Positions 28,006-37,544 of a stretch of DNA of 64,000 nt are shown here, piece by piece. Origin of the DNA: JABDIP01 sp965212545 (GTDB lineage Bacteria > Pseudomonadota > Alphaproteobacteria > DSM-16000 > Inquilinaceae). The stretch's first letter is position 1. Each line of letters opens with the position of its first letter. Both the position numbers and the translations under genes were made by a program. The stretch spans positions 1-64,000 of the forward strand of contig CBDBVB010000006.1 of NCBI GenBank assembly GCA_965212545.1, given 5' to 3'. The notes below the pieces were generated by a model that worked only from the letters and a program-made list of their open reading frames with translations, was not told the DNA's origin and did no database searches.

Positions 28006-28178
28006 ATGGTTTTCTGAATCCCTTTACATGCTGGACGAGCGTTCCGGACCGCTCCGGGCCCGCATGTTCCGCTGCGCGCGGCAAGAGCGCCCTGCTATCA
28101 TCGCTTGGTACCCTGAAGCGTCAGGCGGGTATTTCGGATCCCCCGGCCGGCCTTCGCCCCGGACGAGGAAATCGGACC

Positions 28179-28772
28179 ATGGCCGTCGTCAGACCGCTTG
28201 AAGAGCAGGAGATCGACGCGAAGCTCCTGGAGGAGATCCAGTTCTTCAAGGGGCCGCTTGGCGTCATCCCGAACAGCGTGCGGACGATGTCCTACCATCC
28301 GGAAATCGCGCGGGCGTTCACCGCCCTGAACCGGGCAGTGATGACCTGCCATGGCCAGGTCACGGCGGAGTTCAAACGCCTGATCGGCTATGTGACGAGC
28401 TATGTCTCTGGCTGCCTGTACTGCCAGGCCCATACGATCCTCGGCTCCGAGCGCTTCGGGTCCACCGAGGGACGCCTGAACGACGTGTGGGATTTCGAGC
28501 AGAGCCGACACTTCACCGACGCCGAGAAAGCGGCGCTTGCCTTTGCGCAGGCGGCAGCCTTGGTGCCCAACGGCGTCACGCCGGAACTCGCCGGGCGTCT
28601 GCGCGAGCACTGGAGCGACGCCGACATCGTGGAGATCATGGGCGTCATCGCCTTGTTCGGGTATTTGAACCGCTGGAACGACTCCATGGGCTCGGCCCTG
28701 GAAGATCTGCCAATAGAGGCCGGCGAAAAACACCTCGCCGAGCGTGGCTGGCAGGTGGGCAAGCACAAATAG
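28179..28772 (+). CDS. AhpD-like carboxymuconolactone decarboxylase-family protein
   Basis: A 197-residue helical protein of the AhpD/CMD superfamily. The redox CxxC-x2-H site is GCLYCQAHTIL. The second half has the peroxidase-related extension (HFTDAEKAALAFAQAAALVPN), and the closing block FGYLNRWNDSMG is typical of proteins annotated as peroxidase-related. It likely reduces an alkyl hydroperoxide or an AhpC-type partner; no AhpC is adjacent. ATG at 28179 is used. The gene starts 170 bases after tRNA-Gly. Confidence 0.85.
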   Translation: MAVVRPLEEQEIDAKLLEEIQFFKGPLGVIPNSVRTMSYHPEIARAFTALNRAVMTCHGQVTAEFKRLIGYVTSYVSGCLYCQAHTILGSERFGSTEGRLNDVWDFEQSRHFTDAEKAALAFAQAAALVPNGVTPELAGRLREHWSDADIVEIMGVIALFGYLNRWNDSMGSALEDLPIEAGEKHLAERGWQVGKHK

Positions 28773-28975
28773 ACCCGCGTCGACGGTCGGGTCGACCCAC
28801 CATCGAGACCTGTCGTCCCCGGACGCGATCACCCTGGTATCGACGACCGATCGCCGGTCAGTGCCGCCCTTCCGAACGCCAGATCTGCAGCCGACGCCGA
28901 CCGGTCCGGCCAACAACGGCCTTTGTCGCCGCGGCGAAACACGATTTAATCGATCAAACGTCGAATTGTGGAGCA

Positions 28976-29824
28976 ATGCCCGAGACCCTCGACATCTGCA
29001 TGGCGCAAATGAATTCGACCGATGCCCATGCCGGCAATATCGAGACCGTCCGCGGTTTCGTCGCGGCGGCGGCGGACGAGGGTTCGGCGCTGATCTGCCT
29101 GCCCGAGGCGGCCAACATGATGCAGCGCGACCGCATCAAGGCCGCCCGGATCATCCAGCCGGAGAGCGGCGATCCGTTCCTCGCCGCCTGCCGCGAGCTG
29201 GCCCACAAGCACGGTATCTGGATCCATACCGGGTCCCTGGCCCTGCGCGAGGACGGCGCCGAGCGCTTCGCCAACCGGACCTTCGTGATAGACGCCTCCG
29301 GGGACATCCTCGCCCGCTACGACAAGATTCACCTGTTTGACGTCGATCTGCCCGACGGCATTCGCCGGCGCGAATCCGAACGCTACGCACCGGGACGCGC
29401 GGCAGTCATGGTCGAGACCCCCTGGGGACCGTGGGGATTGACGATCTGCTACGATTTGCGGTTTCCCGCGCTGTATCGCGACTATGCCAAGGCCGGCGCG
29501 ACGATCCTGTTCGCGCCATCGGCTTTCGCCCTGGTCACCGGCGAGGGCCATTGGGAGACGCTGCTGCGGGCCCGCGCCATCGAGAATGGCTGCTTCGTGG
29601 TAGCGGCGGCGCAAAGCGGCAACCATGATGACGGGCGCCAGACCTGGGGGCATTCGATGATCGTCGACCCCTGGGGGGCGGTGATCGCCGATGCCGGGCG
29701 CCGACCGGGACTGACTTACGCGACCCTCGATCTCGCGATGGTTGAGCGGACCCGCGGCATGATCCCGTCCCTGGAGAACGAGCGGGACTACGAAGGACAA
29801 CATAGAAAAACAGCAGGAGGTTGA
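28976..29824 (+). CDS. Carbon-nitrogen hydrolase (nitrilase superfamily, Nit2/NIT-like)
   Basis: A 282-residue amidase. The Glu-Lys-Cys triad is Glu44 (CLPEAAN), Lys117 (YDKIHLFD) and Cys158 (LTICYDLRFP). The KIHLFDVD and CYDLRFPALYR blocks place it near Nit1/Nit2, which hydrolyse deaminated glutathione or omega-amides such as alpha-ketoglutaramate. The stop precedes the binding-protein gene by only one base, so it heads, or is joined to, the transporter operon that follows. Confidence 0.9.
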   Translation: MPETLDICMAQMNSTDAHAGNIETVRGFVAAAADEGSALICLPEAANMMQRDRIKAARIIQPESGDPFLAACRELAHKHGIWIHTGSLALREDGAERFANRTFVIDASGDILARYDKIHLFDVDLPDGIRRRESERYAPGRAAVMVETPWGPWGLTICYDLRFPALYRDYAKAGATILFAPSAFALVTGEGHWETLLRARAIENGCFVVAAAQSGNHDDGRQTWGHSMIVDPWGAVIADAGRRPGLTYATLDLAMVERTRGMIPSLENERDYEGQHRKTAGG

Positions 29825-29825
29825 C

Positions 29826-31418
29826 ATGCGAAACGTATTGGGAGGTATTCGCCGGACCGCGATCCTGGCGGTGGCGGCGATATTCGTCTGGGCCTGGGGC
29901 GGGCCGTCGGCGCTGGCACAGGAACGGCCCGAACTGACGGTCGCGGTGGACAATCTGTGGCCGACCATGGATCCGGTGATCGGCATCTCGACCACCGGCG
30001 CCCGGGTCCATTGGAATCTGTTCGACACGCTGGCCCGGCGCAACTTCCACGAGGACGAGTTCGGTCGCACCCTGCAGCCGCATCTCGCCACCGGCTGGGA
30101 GCGCACCTCGCCGACGGTCTGGACCATCACGCTGCGGCAGGGCGTCAAATTCCATGATGGCCACGAAATGGATTCCGAGGACGTCGCCTACTCGATGTCG
30201 GCGGAACGGCTGTGGGGTCCGGAACCGATCGCCCGCAGAGGCACACGCTACGCCCGCGGCATCGTCCGGGTCGACGCGACCGGCCCCTATACTGTGGAGA
30301 TCGAGACCGCGACGCCGGACCCGTCTTTCCCGAACCGGCTGGTCACGCCGCTCGGCTTCGTGCTGCCGAAGCACCATTACGAGGAGGTCGGAACCGATGC
30401 CTTCGGGCAGGCGCCGATCGGAACCGGGCCCTACCGGCTGGTCGAGTTCGACCCGTCCGACAAGCTGGTGGCGGTGGCCTATGACGATTATTGGAACGGC
30501 ACGCCCCCGGCCAGCCAGATCACCTGGAAGGTGGTGCCGGAATACTCCACCCGCTATGCCGGGCTGGCGGCCGGCGAATTCGACATCATCGTCGGCATCC
30601 CGGCCGACCAGGAAGAGGTGGTCGCCGGAACCGAAGGTGTGACGCTGCTGAAGCAGTCGATCGAGAACTATCCGATGTTCGCCTTCAACACCCTGCCGAC
30701 CGAGCTGTTGCCGGACAATCCGCTGCAGGATGCCAATCTACGCAAGGCGATGGTCATGGCGATCGACCGCGACGCCATCACCGCGGCGCTGTGGGGCGAT
30801 GCCAGCTTCACGCCGGCGCCATTCAACTTCCCGGAATACGGCGACTACTACGACTCGGACCGGCAGGCACGCTACCGCTACGACCCCGAGCGCGCCCAGG
30901 CCTTCCTGGCCGACAGCGTCTATGACGGCGAGGAGCTGATCTGGCACATCACCCGCGGCTTCTACCCCAACTACGAGACCGCGGCGGAGTTCATGGTCGA
31001 GCAGTGGCGCGAAGTCGGAATCGATGTCCGGATCAAGATCGTGGACAATTTCTCGCTCGCCTATCAGCGGCCGTTCCACCTGTTGAACATGTCCATGTCG
31101 AGCGAATTCTCCGGCGACCCGTACCGGCCGCTGTGGATGGATTGGGGGCCGCAATCGAGCCGCTGCTGCGCCAGCCACAAGACCTGGGCGCCGACTGAGG
31201 CGTTCCTGGAGATCGGCCAACGGTTCGAGGTCGAGAGCGACTTCGAGGTGCGCAAGCAGCTCTATCTCGACCTGGTCGCGGAATGGGAGAACGTGACGCC
31301 CGGCATGTATCTGTGGCGCAACGTGGTGACCTACGCCTATCGCGACAGCATCGACTGGCGCACCGGCGCGGTGGCACGGACCGTGTTCGACAGCCTGTTC
31401 CTGACGATAGAAGGATAG
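29826..31418 (+). CDS. ABC transporter substrate-binding protein, family 5 (DppA/NikA-like)
   Basis: A 530-residue extracellular solute-binding protein. The signal peptide (residues 1-33, hydrophobic core TAILAVAAIFVWAWG) precedes the family-5 start PELTVAVDNLWPTMDP. The family marker FAYSM-like segment (EDVAYSMSAERLWGP) and TGPYRLVEFDPSDKLV follow. Late residues include an unusual CCASHK pair. Family members bind dipeptides, nickel or glycosides; specificity cannot be told. AGGAGG lies eight bases before the ATG. It is the first of the transporter genes. Confidence 0.9.
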   Translation: MRNVLGGIRRTAILAVAAIFVWAWGGPSALAQERPELTVAVDNLWPTMDPVIGISTTGARVHWNLFDTLARRNFHEDEFGRTLQPHLATGWERTSPTVWTITLRQGVKFHDGHEMDSEDVAYSMSAERLWGPEPIARRGTRYARGIVRVDATGPYTVEIETATPDPSFPNRLVTPLGFVLPKHHYEEVGTDAFGQAPIGTGPYRLVEFDPSDKLVAVAYDDYWNGTPPASQITWKVVPEYSTRYAGLAAGEFDIIVGIPADQEEVVAGTEGVTLLKQSIENYPMFAFNTLPTELLPDNPLQDANLRKAMVMAIDRDAITAALWGDASFTPAPFNFPEYGDYYDSDRQARYRYDPERAQAFLADSVYDGEELIWHITRGFYPNYETAAEFMVEQWREVGIDVRIKIVDNFSLAYQRPFHLLNMSMSSEFSGDPYRPLWMDWGPQSSRCCASHKTWAPTEAFLEIGQRFEVESDFEVRKQLYLDLVAEWENVTPGMYLWRNVVTYAYRDSIDWRTGAVARTVFDSLFLTIEG

Positions 31419-31546
31419 GCGTCATTGGATAGAGCGGCGAAGGAGGGGCGAGCGCCGCCGCCCCTCCTCACCGCCTGCCGGTTTCTGCCAGGCGATCGCC
31501 GGCCACGGACAAACCGCACCGATCGCGCCGTCAGGAGATTGATGCA

Positions 31547-32359
31547 TTGAAGACCCTTTCCGCCGACGAATTCGAGCCGTCGAGAGTCGTCGCCGAACTG
31601 CTTCACGGCGGCGGTGCCGTGCGCCTGCCCAGGCTGTTCACCGACGACCAGATCAGGAATGCCCGGGAGATCATCCTGGACGAGACCGGCGACGATGCGC
31701 TCACCGGATCGCATTTCAACAAGGACGACGACGACGCCAGGCTGCAGCGCCGGGTCTGGAACCTGCTGGCCAAGGGCCCGGTATTCGCCGAGATGGTCCA
31801 GCACCCGTCGCTCGTTGCCAGCATGCAGGCGTTCCTCGGCTCGGACTTCGTCATGGGGTCGATCTGCGCCTCACGCACGATGCCGGGGTTTCGCGGCCAG
31901 GAACCGCATATCGATTATCCCTACTGGGATTTCTATCGCGCCGGGAGCTTCCCGGCGGCAATCAACTCATCGTTCCCGCTCAATGCGCAGGCGACCGTCG
32001 TGATCGATCCGTTCACGGAGCAATCGGGCGCGACGGCGTACCGGCCTGGATCTCAAAAACGGCTGCATTACCCGGGTGAGGCCGACGACTTCTTCGAGGA
32101 CTACCGGTTGATGACCGGCGATCCTGGCGACGTGATCCTGTTCTTCGGAGCGGTCTGGCACTGCGCGATGCCGAACCGGAGCACGCAGGGCCGTGCCGGC
32201 ATCCTGATCGAGTTCCTGCCCAAATTCGTGAAGCCGATCGAGGACATGCTGGGCGCGCTGGACCAGCAATTCCTGGACAATGCCAGCCCGATGCTGCGGC
32301 AGCTTCTCGGCTTCTCTTATCCCTGGCCGTCGTCGCCACCGCATCCACCGCTGCAATAG
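31547..32359 (+). CDS. Phytanoyl-CoA dioxygenase-family (PhyH) Fe(II)/2OG oxygenase
   Basis: A 270-residue non-haem iron dioxygenase. The iron triad is His121 and Asp123 in EPHIDYPYW and His205 in AVWHCAMPN; Arg216 (GRAGIL) would bind 2-oxoglutarate. Members hydroxylate diverse small molecules. Translation appears to start at TTG (31547): AGGAG sits ten bases upstream, and the only near ATG (31542) is out of frame and closed at once. It lies between the binding protein and the ATPase gene of the same transporter, suggesting it modifies the imported compound. Confidence 0.85.
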   Translation: MKTLSADEFEPSRVVAELLHGGGAVRLPRLFTDDQIRNAREIILDETGDDALTGSHFNKDDDDARLQRRVWNLLAKGPVFAEMVQHPSLVASMQAFLGSDFVMGSICASRTMPGFRGQEPHIDYPYWDFYRAGSFPAAINSSFPLNAQATVVIDPFTEQSGATAYRPGSQKRLHYPGEADDFFEDYRLMTGDPGDVILFFGAVWHCAMPNRSTQGRAGILIEFLPKFVKPIEDMLGALDQQFLDNASPMLRQLLGFSYPWPSSPPHPPLQ

Positions 32360-32408
32360 CCGGCGGCGGTCATTGGCGCGTGGGCGACATGCGGAGGGCG
32401 GCGACGCG

Positions 32409-34037
32409 ATGATGGACGGCACGACAAGGCCGATCCTGGATGTCCGATCGCTGACCGTCTCGCTGCCGGCCGGCGGAGAGCGGGCGCATGCCGTCAGCGG
32501 CATCAGCCTGACGGTCGGCGCCGGCGAGACCTTGTGCATCGTCGGCGAATCCGGCTCCGGGAAATCCATCACCGCCCAGGCGGTGATGGGCTTGCTCCCA
32601 CCCGGACTGGCGGTCGAGCAGGGCGCGATCGACTTCGAGGGCGCGCCCCTGCCGAGCGACGATCCGGACGCCATGCGCCGGTTGCGCGGCGCCCGCATGG
32701 CGATGATCTTCCAGGAGCCGCGCGCGACCCTGGACCCGGTTCAGCGGGTCGGCCGGCAGATCGACGAGATCCTCGAGGTCCATGGGATCCGGGACCGCGC
32801 CGATCGGCGCGCCCGGGTCCTAGACCTGTTGGCCGCCGTGAAGCTGCCGGAACCCGAGCGGCTCTATCGGGCCTACCCGCACCAGCTGTCCGGCGGCCAG
32901 TGCCAGCGCATCGTCATCGCCATGGCGCTGGCGCTGGAGCCGGCGTTGCTGATCGCCGACGAGCCGTCGACCGCGCTGGACGTCACCACCCAGGCCGAGA
33001 TCCTGGCGCTGATCGACGAATTGAAGACGACACGCAACACGGCGGTGCTGTTCATCACCCATGATTTCGGTGTCGTCGCGGATATCGCCGACCGGATCGC
33101 GGTGATGCGTAACGGCGAGATCGTCGAGACCGGGCCGCGCGACCAGGTCCTGTCGCGCCCGAGCCACCCCTATACGCGATCCCTGATCGCCGCGGTGCCG
33201 TCGGAGACCCCCGGCGACAGCGACGGGGACCGCACCGATACGGTCCTTGAAGCCGACGGCGTCTCACTGACCTACCGGGTCCGGTCCGGGCTGTTCCAAG
33301 TCCGCCAGGTCGCCGCCGTCCGCGATGTGGCGCTCACCCTGCGGCGTGGCCATACCCTGGGCGTCGTCGGCGAATCCGGCTCCGGGAAATCGACCCTGGC
33401 CCGCTGCCTGCTGCGGCTGGAGGAGATGGATGCCGGGCGGGTGGTGCTGCATGGCGAGGATATTGCCGCCGCCACGGGGGCTGGCCTGAAGGCGGTTCGA
33501 AAGCGCATGCAGGTGGTTTTGCAGGACCCCTATACGGCGCTCGACCCGCGCCAGAGGATCCTCGAGGCGGTCGCCGAGGGCCCGGTCATCCATGGCGCAT
33601 CTCGGGCCGATGCCAAGGAGAAGGCTCGTGCCCTGCTGTCGCTGGTCGGCCTGCCGCCCCAGGTCCATGACCGCTATCCGCACGAATTCTCCGGCGGCCA
33701 GCGCCAGCGGGTGTGCATCGCCCGGGCGCTGGTGGTCGATCCGGAGGTGCTGATCGCCGACGAGCCTGTCTCCGCCCTGGATGTCTCGATACAGGCGCAG
33801 ATCCTGGCGCTGTTCGAGGAATTGCAGGAGCGGCTCGGCTTCGCCCTGCTGTTCATCACCCATGATCTGCGGGTCGCGGCCTCGATCTGCGACGACATCA
33901 TGGTGATGCGGGACGGGCGGGTGGTCGAGCAGAGGCCGGCGGCCGAGCTGTTCGCCGACCCGCGGGACACCTATACCCGCGCCCTGCTGGCGGCATCGCC
34001 GGGGCGCGATGCCGGCTTCGCCGGAGCGGTCCTATGA
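32409..34037 (+). CDS. ABC transporter ATPase, fused DppD-DppF type
   Basis: A 542-residue protein with two complete ABC domains. Each has a Walker A GESGSGKS (from residues 46 and 321), a signature (LSGGQCQRIVIA; FSGGQRQRVCIA) and a Walker B (LLIADEPSTALD; VLIADEPVSALD). Both Walker A segments use nearly the same codons. Peptide-type loops (HPYTRSLIAAVP; DTYTRALLAASP) end each half. It powers the two permeases that follow; the next start overlaps its stop as ATGA. Confidence 0.93.
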   Translation: MMDGTTRPILDVRSLTVSLPAGGERAHAVSGISLTVGAGETLCIVGESGSGKSITAQAVMGLLPPGLAVEQGAIDFEGAPLPSDDPDAMRRLRGARMAMIFQEPRATLDPVQRVGRQIDEILEVHGIRDRADRRARVLDLLAAVKLPEPERLYRAYPHQLSGGQCQRIVIAMALALEPALLIADEPSTALDVTTQAEILALIDELKTTRNTAVLFITHDFGVVADIADRIAVMRNGEIVETGPRDQVLSRPSHPYTRSLIAAVPSETPGDSDGDRTDTVLEADGVSLTYRVRSGLFQVRQVAAVRDVALTLRRGHTLGVVGESGSGKSTLARCLLRLEEMDAGRVVLHGEDIAAATGAGLKAVRKRMQVVLQDPYTALDPRQRILEAVAEGPVIHGASRADAKEKARALLSLVGLPPQVHDRYPHEFSGGQRQRVCIARALVVDPEVLIADEPVSALDVSIQAQILALFEELQERLGFALLFITHDLRVAASICDDIMVMRDGRVVEQRPAAELFADPRDTYTRALLAASPGRDAGFAGAVL

Positions 34038-34951
34038 GCCGGTTCATCGCCGGCAAGATCCTGCGCGCGCTGGTGACGTTGTTGATCGCGGTCTCGCTGG
34101 TGTTCGTATTCATCCGATTTTCCGGCGACCCGGCAGCGGCGCTGGCGCCGCCCGATGCCGACCAGGCGGTGATCGACGAATATCGCGTGAAGCTCGGCCT
34201 CGACCAGCCGCTGATTGTGCAGTACGGCAAATACCTGGCCGCCCTGGCGCGGGGTGAGTTCGGATTTTCGGTGCATACCGGCCGGCCGGTCCTCCAGGTG
34301 GTCGCCGAGAAGGTGCCGAACACCCTGATCCTCGGCGGCACGGCACTGCTGATCGCCATCGGTCTCGGCCTGCCGCTCGGCGGCGTCGCGGCGCTCTACC
34401 GCGACGGGCCGCTGGACCGAGGGGTGATGGCGTTCTCGGTCTTCGCGTTCGCGATGCCGAACTTCTTCTTCGGGTTGATCGTGATCCTGACCGCGGCGCT
34501 GGTCTTCAAGACATTCGTCGGCGCCGGCGAGATCGGCTTCCTCGGCCTGCTGATGCCGGCAGCGACCCTTGGCCTTGCCAATATGGGCTCGTTCGCCCGT
34601 TTCACCCGCTCGTCGATGCTGGAGACGCTGGGCAAGCCGTACATGATGGCGGCGGAGGCCCGCGGCGTGCCGCTCGGCCGGCGGCTCCTGCGGCACGCCC
34701 TGCCGAACGCGGCAATTCCGATCGTCACCCTGATCGGCCTCAGCCTGGGCGCGCTGATCGCAGGCTCCGTGGTCACCGAGCAGGTGTTCAGCTGGCCCGG
34801 GGTCGGCTCACTGCTGGTGCGCTCGGTGGAAACCCGCGACCTTGCCATGGTCCAGTTCATCGTGCTGGCCGTCGCCTTCACCATGACCCTCGCCAATCTG
34901 TTGGTCGACCTGCTGTACATGGCGATCGACCCGCGGATCCGGGCGGCCTGA
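34034..34951 (+). CDS. ABC transporter permease, DppB/NikB family
   Basis: A 305-residue inner-membrane permease with about six membrane segments. The first helix (LVTLLIAVSLVFVFIRFSGDP) and following LGLDQPLIVQYGKYL are DppB-like. The EAA loop is EARGVPLGRRLLRHALPNAAIPIVT, which contacts the ATPase. It overlaps the ATPase gene by four bases and is followed two bases later by the second permease, so all are one transcript. Confidence 0.92.
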   Translation: MSRFIAGKILRALVTLLIAVSLVFVFIRFSGDPAAALAPPDADQAVIDEYRVKLGLDQPLIVQYGKYLAALARGEFGFSVHTGRPVLQVVAEKVPNTLILGGTALLIAIGLGLPLGGVAALYRDGPLDRGVMAFSVFAFAMPNFFFGLIVILTAALVFKTFVGAGEIGFLGLLMPAATLGLANMGSFARFTRSSMLETLGKPYMMAAEARGVPLGRRLLRHALPNAAIPIVTLIGLSLGALIAGSVVTEQVFSWPGVGSLLVRSVETRDLAMVQFIVLAVAFTMTLANLLVDLLYMAIDPRIRAA

Positions 34952-34952
34952 C

Positions 34953-35828
34953 ATGACCGACGCGGCGATCGACACGAAACCGGCCCCGGTCCGCCCCGCC
35001 ATGCCGCCGACCGTCCGCGTCGCCATCGGCTTCGTGGCGCTGTTCGTCGCGTTTGCCCTGTTCGGCGAATTGCTGACGCCGCACGGCTTTCGCGACACCT
35101 CGCTGCTGGCACGGCTGAAACCGCCGGCGGCGCTTGGCGGCGATCCGGCCTATCTGCTGGGCACCGACCAGAAGGGCCGCGACCTGCTGGCGCGGCTGGC
35201 GGTGGGCGCCCAGATCAGTCTCATCGTGGCCATCGTCGGGACCCTGCTGGGGGCGGTGGTCGGATCGCTGCTGGGCATCCTGGCGGCGGCCCGGCGCGGC
35301 TGGACCGAGGCGGCGATCATGGCGGCGGTCGACGTGCAGGCCTCGCTTCCGATCATCATCGTGGCGCTGTTCGTACTGGCGGTATTCGACAACAGCTTCG
35401 CCCTGTTCCTGCTGCTGGTCGGGCTGGCCGGGTGGGAGGTCTATGCCCGGCTGATGCGCGGCGCGACTCTGTCGGCGAAGGAGCATGGCTATGCCCTGGC
35501 GATACGTGCGCTCGGCGCCTCGGCACCCAGGGTCTATCTCCGGCACATCCTGCCGAACATCTTCAACGTTGCGCTGGTGCAGTTCACCGTGAACCTGCCG
35601 CTGACGATCCTGCTGGAGACCGCGCTCAGTTTCCTGGGGCTCGGGGTGCAGCCGCCGCTGACCAGCCTCGGCCAGATCATGAGCGAGGGCCGCGACCGGC
35701 TGCTGACCGCCTGGTGGCTGACCATGATCCCGGGCGCCGTGATCTTCCTGCTGGCCCTGTCGATCAGCCTGATCGGCGACTGGCTGCGCGACCGCCTCGA
35801 CCCGACCCTGCGCGGCGCCCGGCGCTGA
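34953..35828 (+). CDS. ABC transporter permease, DppC family
   Basis: A 291-residue partner permease. The N-terminal cytoplasmic tail is Pro/Ala-rich; the first helix (VAIGFVALFVAFALFGELLTP) and the periplasmic segment YLLGTDQKGRDLLARLAVGAQ are DppC hallmarks. The EAA loop is AIRALGASAPRVYLRHILPNIFN. It closes the operon; about 150 bases without a clear terminator separate it from the TPR gene. Confidence 0.92.
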   Translation: MTDAAIDTKPAPVRPAMPPTVRVAIGFVALFVAFALFGELLTPHGFRDTSLLARLKPPAALGGDPAYLLGTDQKGRDLLARLAVGAQISLIVAIVGTLLGAVVGSLLGILAAARRGWTEAAIMAAVDVQASLPIIIVALFVLAVFDNSFALFLLLVGLAGWEVYARLMRGATLSAKEHGYALAIRALGASAPRVYLRHILPNIFNVALVQFTVNLPLTILLETALSFLGLGVQPPLTSLGQIMSEGRDRLLTAWWLTMIPGAVIFLLALSISLIGDWLRDRLDPTLRGARR

Positions 35829-35975
35829 GCCGCGGCGACCTGCCGGACGCCTGATCGAGCACCGGGCCCCGGCGCTCCGACAGGATTGCACAGCCAGCGG
35901 ATTATCCGGCCCGACCGCCCCGGCCGCCTTCATCCCACGCCGACGTTGCGCTATATACGGCCGTGATGGCCCGAA

Positions 35976-37418
35976 ATGAAGCACCCCAAGACGGCCACCA
36001 CCGGTTCGTCGGCGCCCCAGGCGGCCGCTGCAATGACTGAAGCTGTGGCTCTGTATCGCTCCGGCCGGAGGCGTGACGCGCTGGAGACCTGCCGCCGCAT
36101 CCTGGTATCCGACCCGGATTATGCCGGCGCGGCGCATCTGGCCGGCGTCATCGAAGGCGAGGCCGGCAACATCGCCGAGGCGTTGCGGCTGCTTGACCGC
36201 GCGGCCGAGTTGGCGCCGGACAATCCGGCGGTACAGGCCGGGCTGGCCTCGGCGCTCGCCGCATCAGGCTGGTCGTTGGAGGCGGTCGAGGCCTACCACA
36301 CGGCACTGTCGTTGAAGCCCGACCTGACGGAGGCGCGGATCCGGCTGGGCGATTTGCTGGCCGATCTCGGGCGTCGCGGCGAGGCGATCGACTGCTATAC
36401 CCAGGCGATCGCGGAGCGGCCCATGGACGCCATGCTAATGAGCAATCTCGGCAGCCTGCTGGCCGAGGAGGCTTCCTGGGATCGGGCCATCGACTGGTTC
36501 CGCAAGGCGCTGGCCTTGAACCCGCAACTCGCCAAGACCCATGCCAATCTTGGCAATGCGCTCAAGGAGCAGGGTCTCCTCGACGAGTCGGTCGTCAGCT
36601 TCCGTGCCGCCCTGGCGCTGGAGCCCACCGATCCGGCAGCCCTGACGGGCCTGGGGGCGGCGTTTCTGAAGCTGGGCGACCCGGCGACGGCGGTCGAACC
36701 GCTGGAGGCCGCCGTGGCGGGCAGTGTCATGCCGACCCGGCCACTGTGCTACCTGGCCCTGGCCTACGCCGCTCTGGGCGATCACGATCGGGCCAGGCAC
36801 CTTGTCGACCCGGACCGTCAGGTGATGATCACCGAGTTGCCGGTTCCGGCAGGCTTCGACACGCTGGACTCGTTCAACCGGCAACTGATTGCGGACGTCA
36901 CCGGGCATTCGACCCTGGTCTGGGAGCCGGGTGGCAAGACGACGCGCGGCGGCGCCCAGACCGGCGACCTGCTGCAGCGGCCGACGCCGGCGATCGAGGC
37001 CTTCGAATCGGCGCTGCGGCAGGCGATCGACGGTGCCTTTGAGTCCCTGGACCCGCAGCCTGACCACCCGCATCTCCGCCACCGGCCCGACGAATACGGG
37101 CTGAACATCTGGGGTACCGTGCTGCAGGAGAGCGGCCGGCAGCTTTCACATATCCACGCCTCGGCCTGGCTGAGCGGCGTCTACTATGCCGAATTGCCGG
37201 ATTCGACCGGCACGGATGATGCGGCCGGCTGGATCGAATTCGGGCGCGCCGGATATGACCTGCCGGAGCCGGACGGCATCGCGACGCGGATGGTGGAGCC
37301 GAAAGTCGGACGGCTGGTTCTCTTCCCGTCCTTCCTGTTTCATCGCACCGTGCCGTTCACCGGCGCCGATCGCCGTATCAGCGTCGCGTTCGACCTGATC
37401 CCCCGGACATTCCGCTAG
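35976..37418 (+). CDS. TPR protein with C-terminal putative 2OG-Fe(II) oxygenase domain
   Basis: A 480-residue fusion. Residues about 15-280 are tandem TPR repeats (EALRLLDRAAELAPDNPAVQAGLASALAAS-like units of 34 residues). The remainder matches the putative 2OG-Fe(II) oxygenase domain found after TPRs in many proteobacteria: the metal-binding region is QLSHIHASAWLSGVYYAELP, and RLVLFPSFLFHRTVPF with RRISVAFDL gives the second His and 2OG-binding Arg. TPRs would recruit a protein substrate, for example for hydroxylation. A perfect 23-bp hairpin follows. Confidence 0.85.
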   Translation: MKHPKTATTGSSAPQAAAAMTEAVALYRSGRRRDALETCRRILVSDPDYAGAAHLAGVIEGEAGNIAEALRLLDRAAELAPDNPAVQAGLASALAASGWSLEAVEAYHTALSLKPDLTEARIRLGDLLADLGRRGEAIDCYTQAIAERPMDAMLMSNLGSLLAEEASWDRAIDWFRKALALNPQLAKTHANLGNALKEQGLLDESVVSFRAALALEPTDPAALTGLGAAFLKLGDPATAVEPLEAAVAGSVMPTRPLCYLALAYAALGDHDRARHLVDPDRQVMITELPVPAGFDTLDSFNRQLIADVTGHSTLVWEPGGKTTRGGAQTGDLLQRPTPAIEAFESALRQAIDGAFESLDPQPDHPHLRHRPDEYGLNIWGTVLQESGRQLSHIHASAWLSGVYYAELPDSTGTDDAAGWIEFGRAGYDLPEPDGIATRMVEPKVGRLVLFPSFLFHRTVPFTGADRRISVAFDLIPRTFR

Positions 37419-37454
37419 ACGCAGTTTACTGTTCAAACGGCGCCGACCCGCGCG

Positions 37455-37504
37455 CCCGCCCGGCCACCCAATGCCAGGATACTGGCATTGGGTGGCCGGG
37501 CGGG
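37455..37504. repeat. Perfect 23-bp inverted repeat with 4-base loop
   Basis: Arms at 37455-37477 and 37482-37504 are exact reverse complements; the loop is GATA. It begins 37 bases after the TPR/oxygenase stop. No T-run follows on either strand, so it is not a standard terminator; it may be a dispersed palindrome or a convergent transcription barrier before the histidine kinase gene. Confidence 0.7.
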
Positions 37505-37544
37505 AGAGCGGGCTGGTGCCGATTCCGGGTGAAAGGATGTAACG

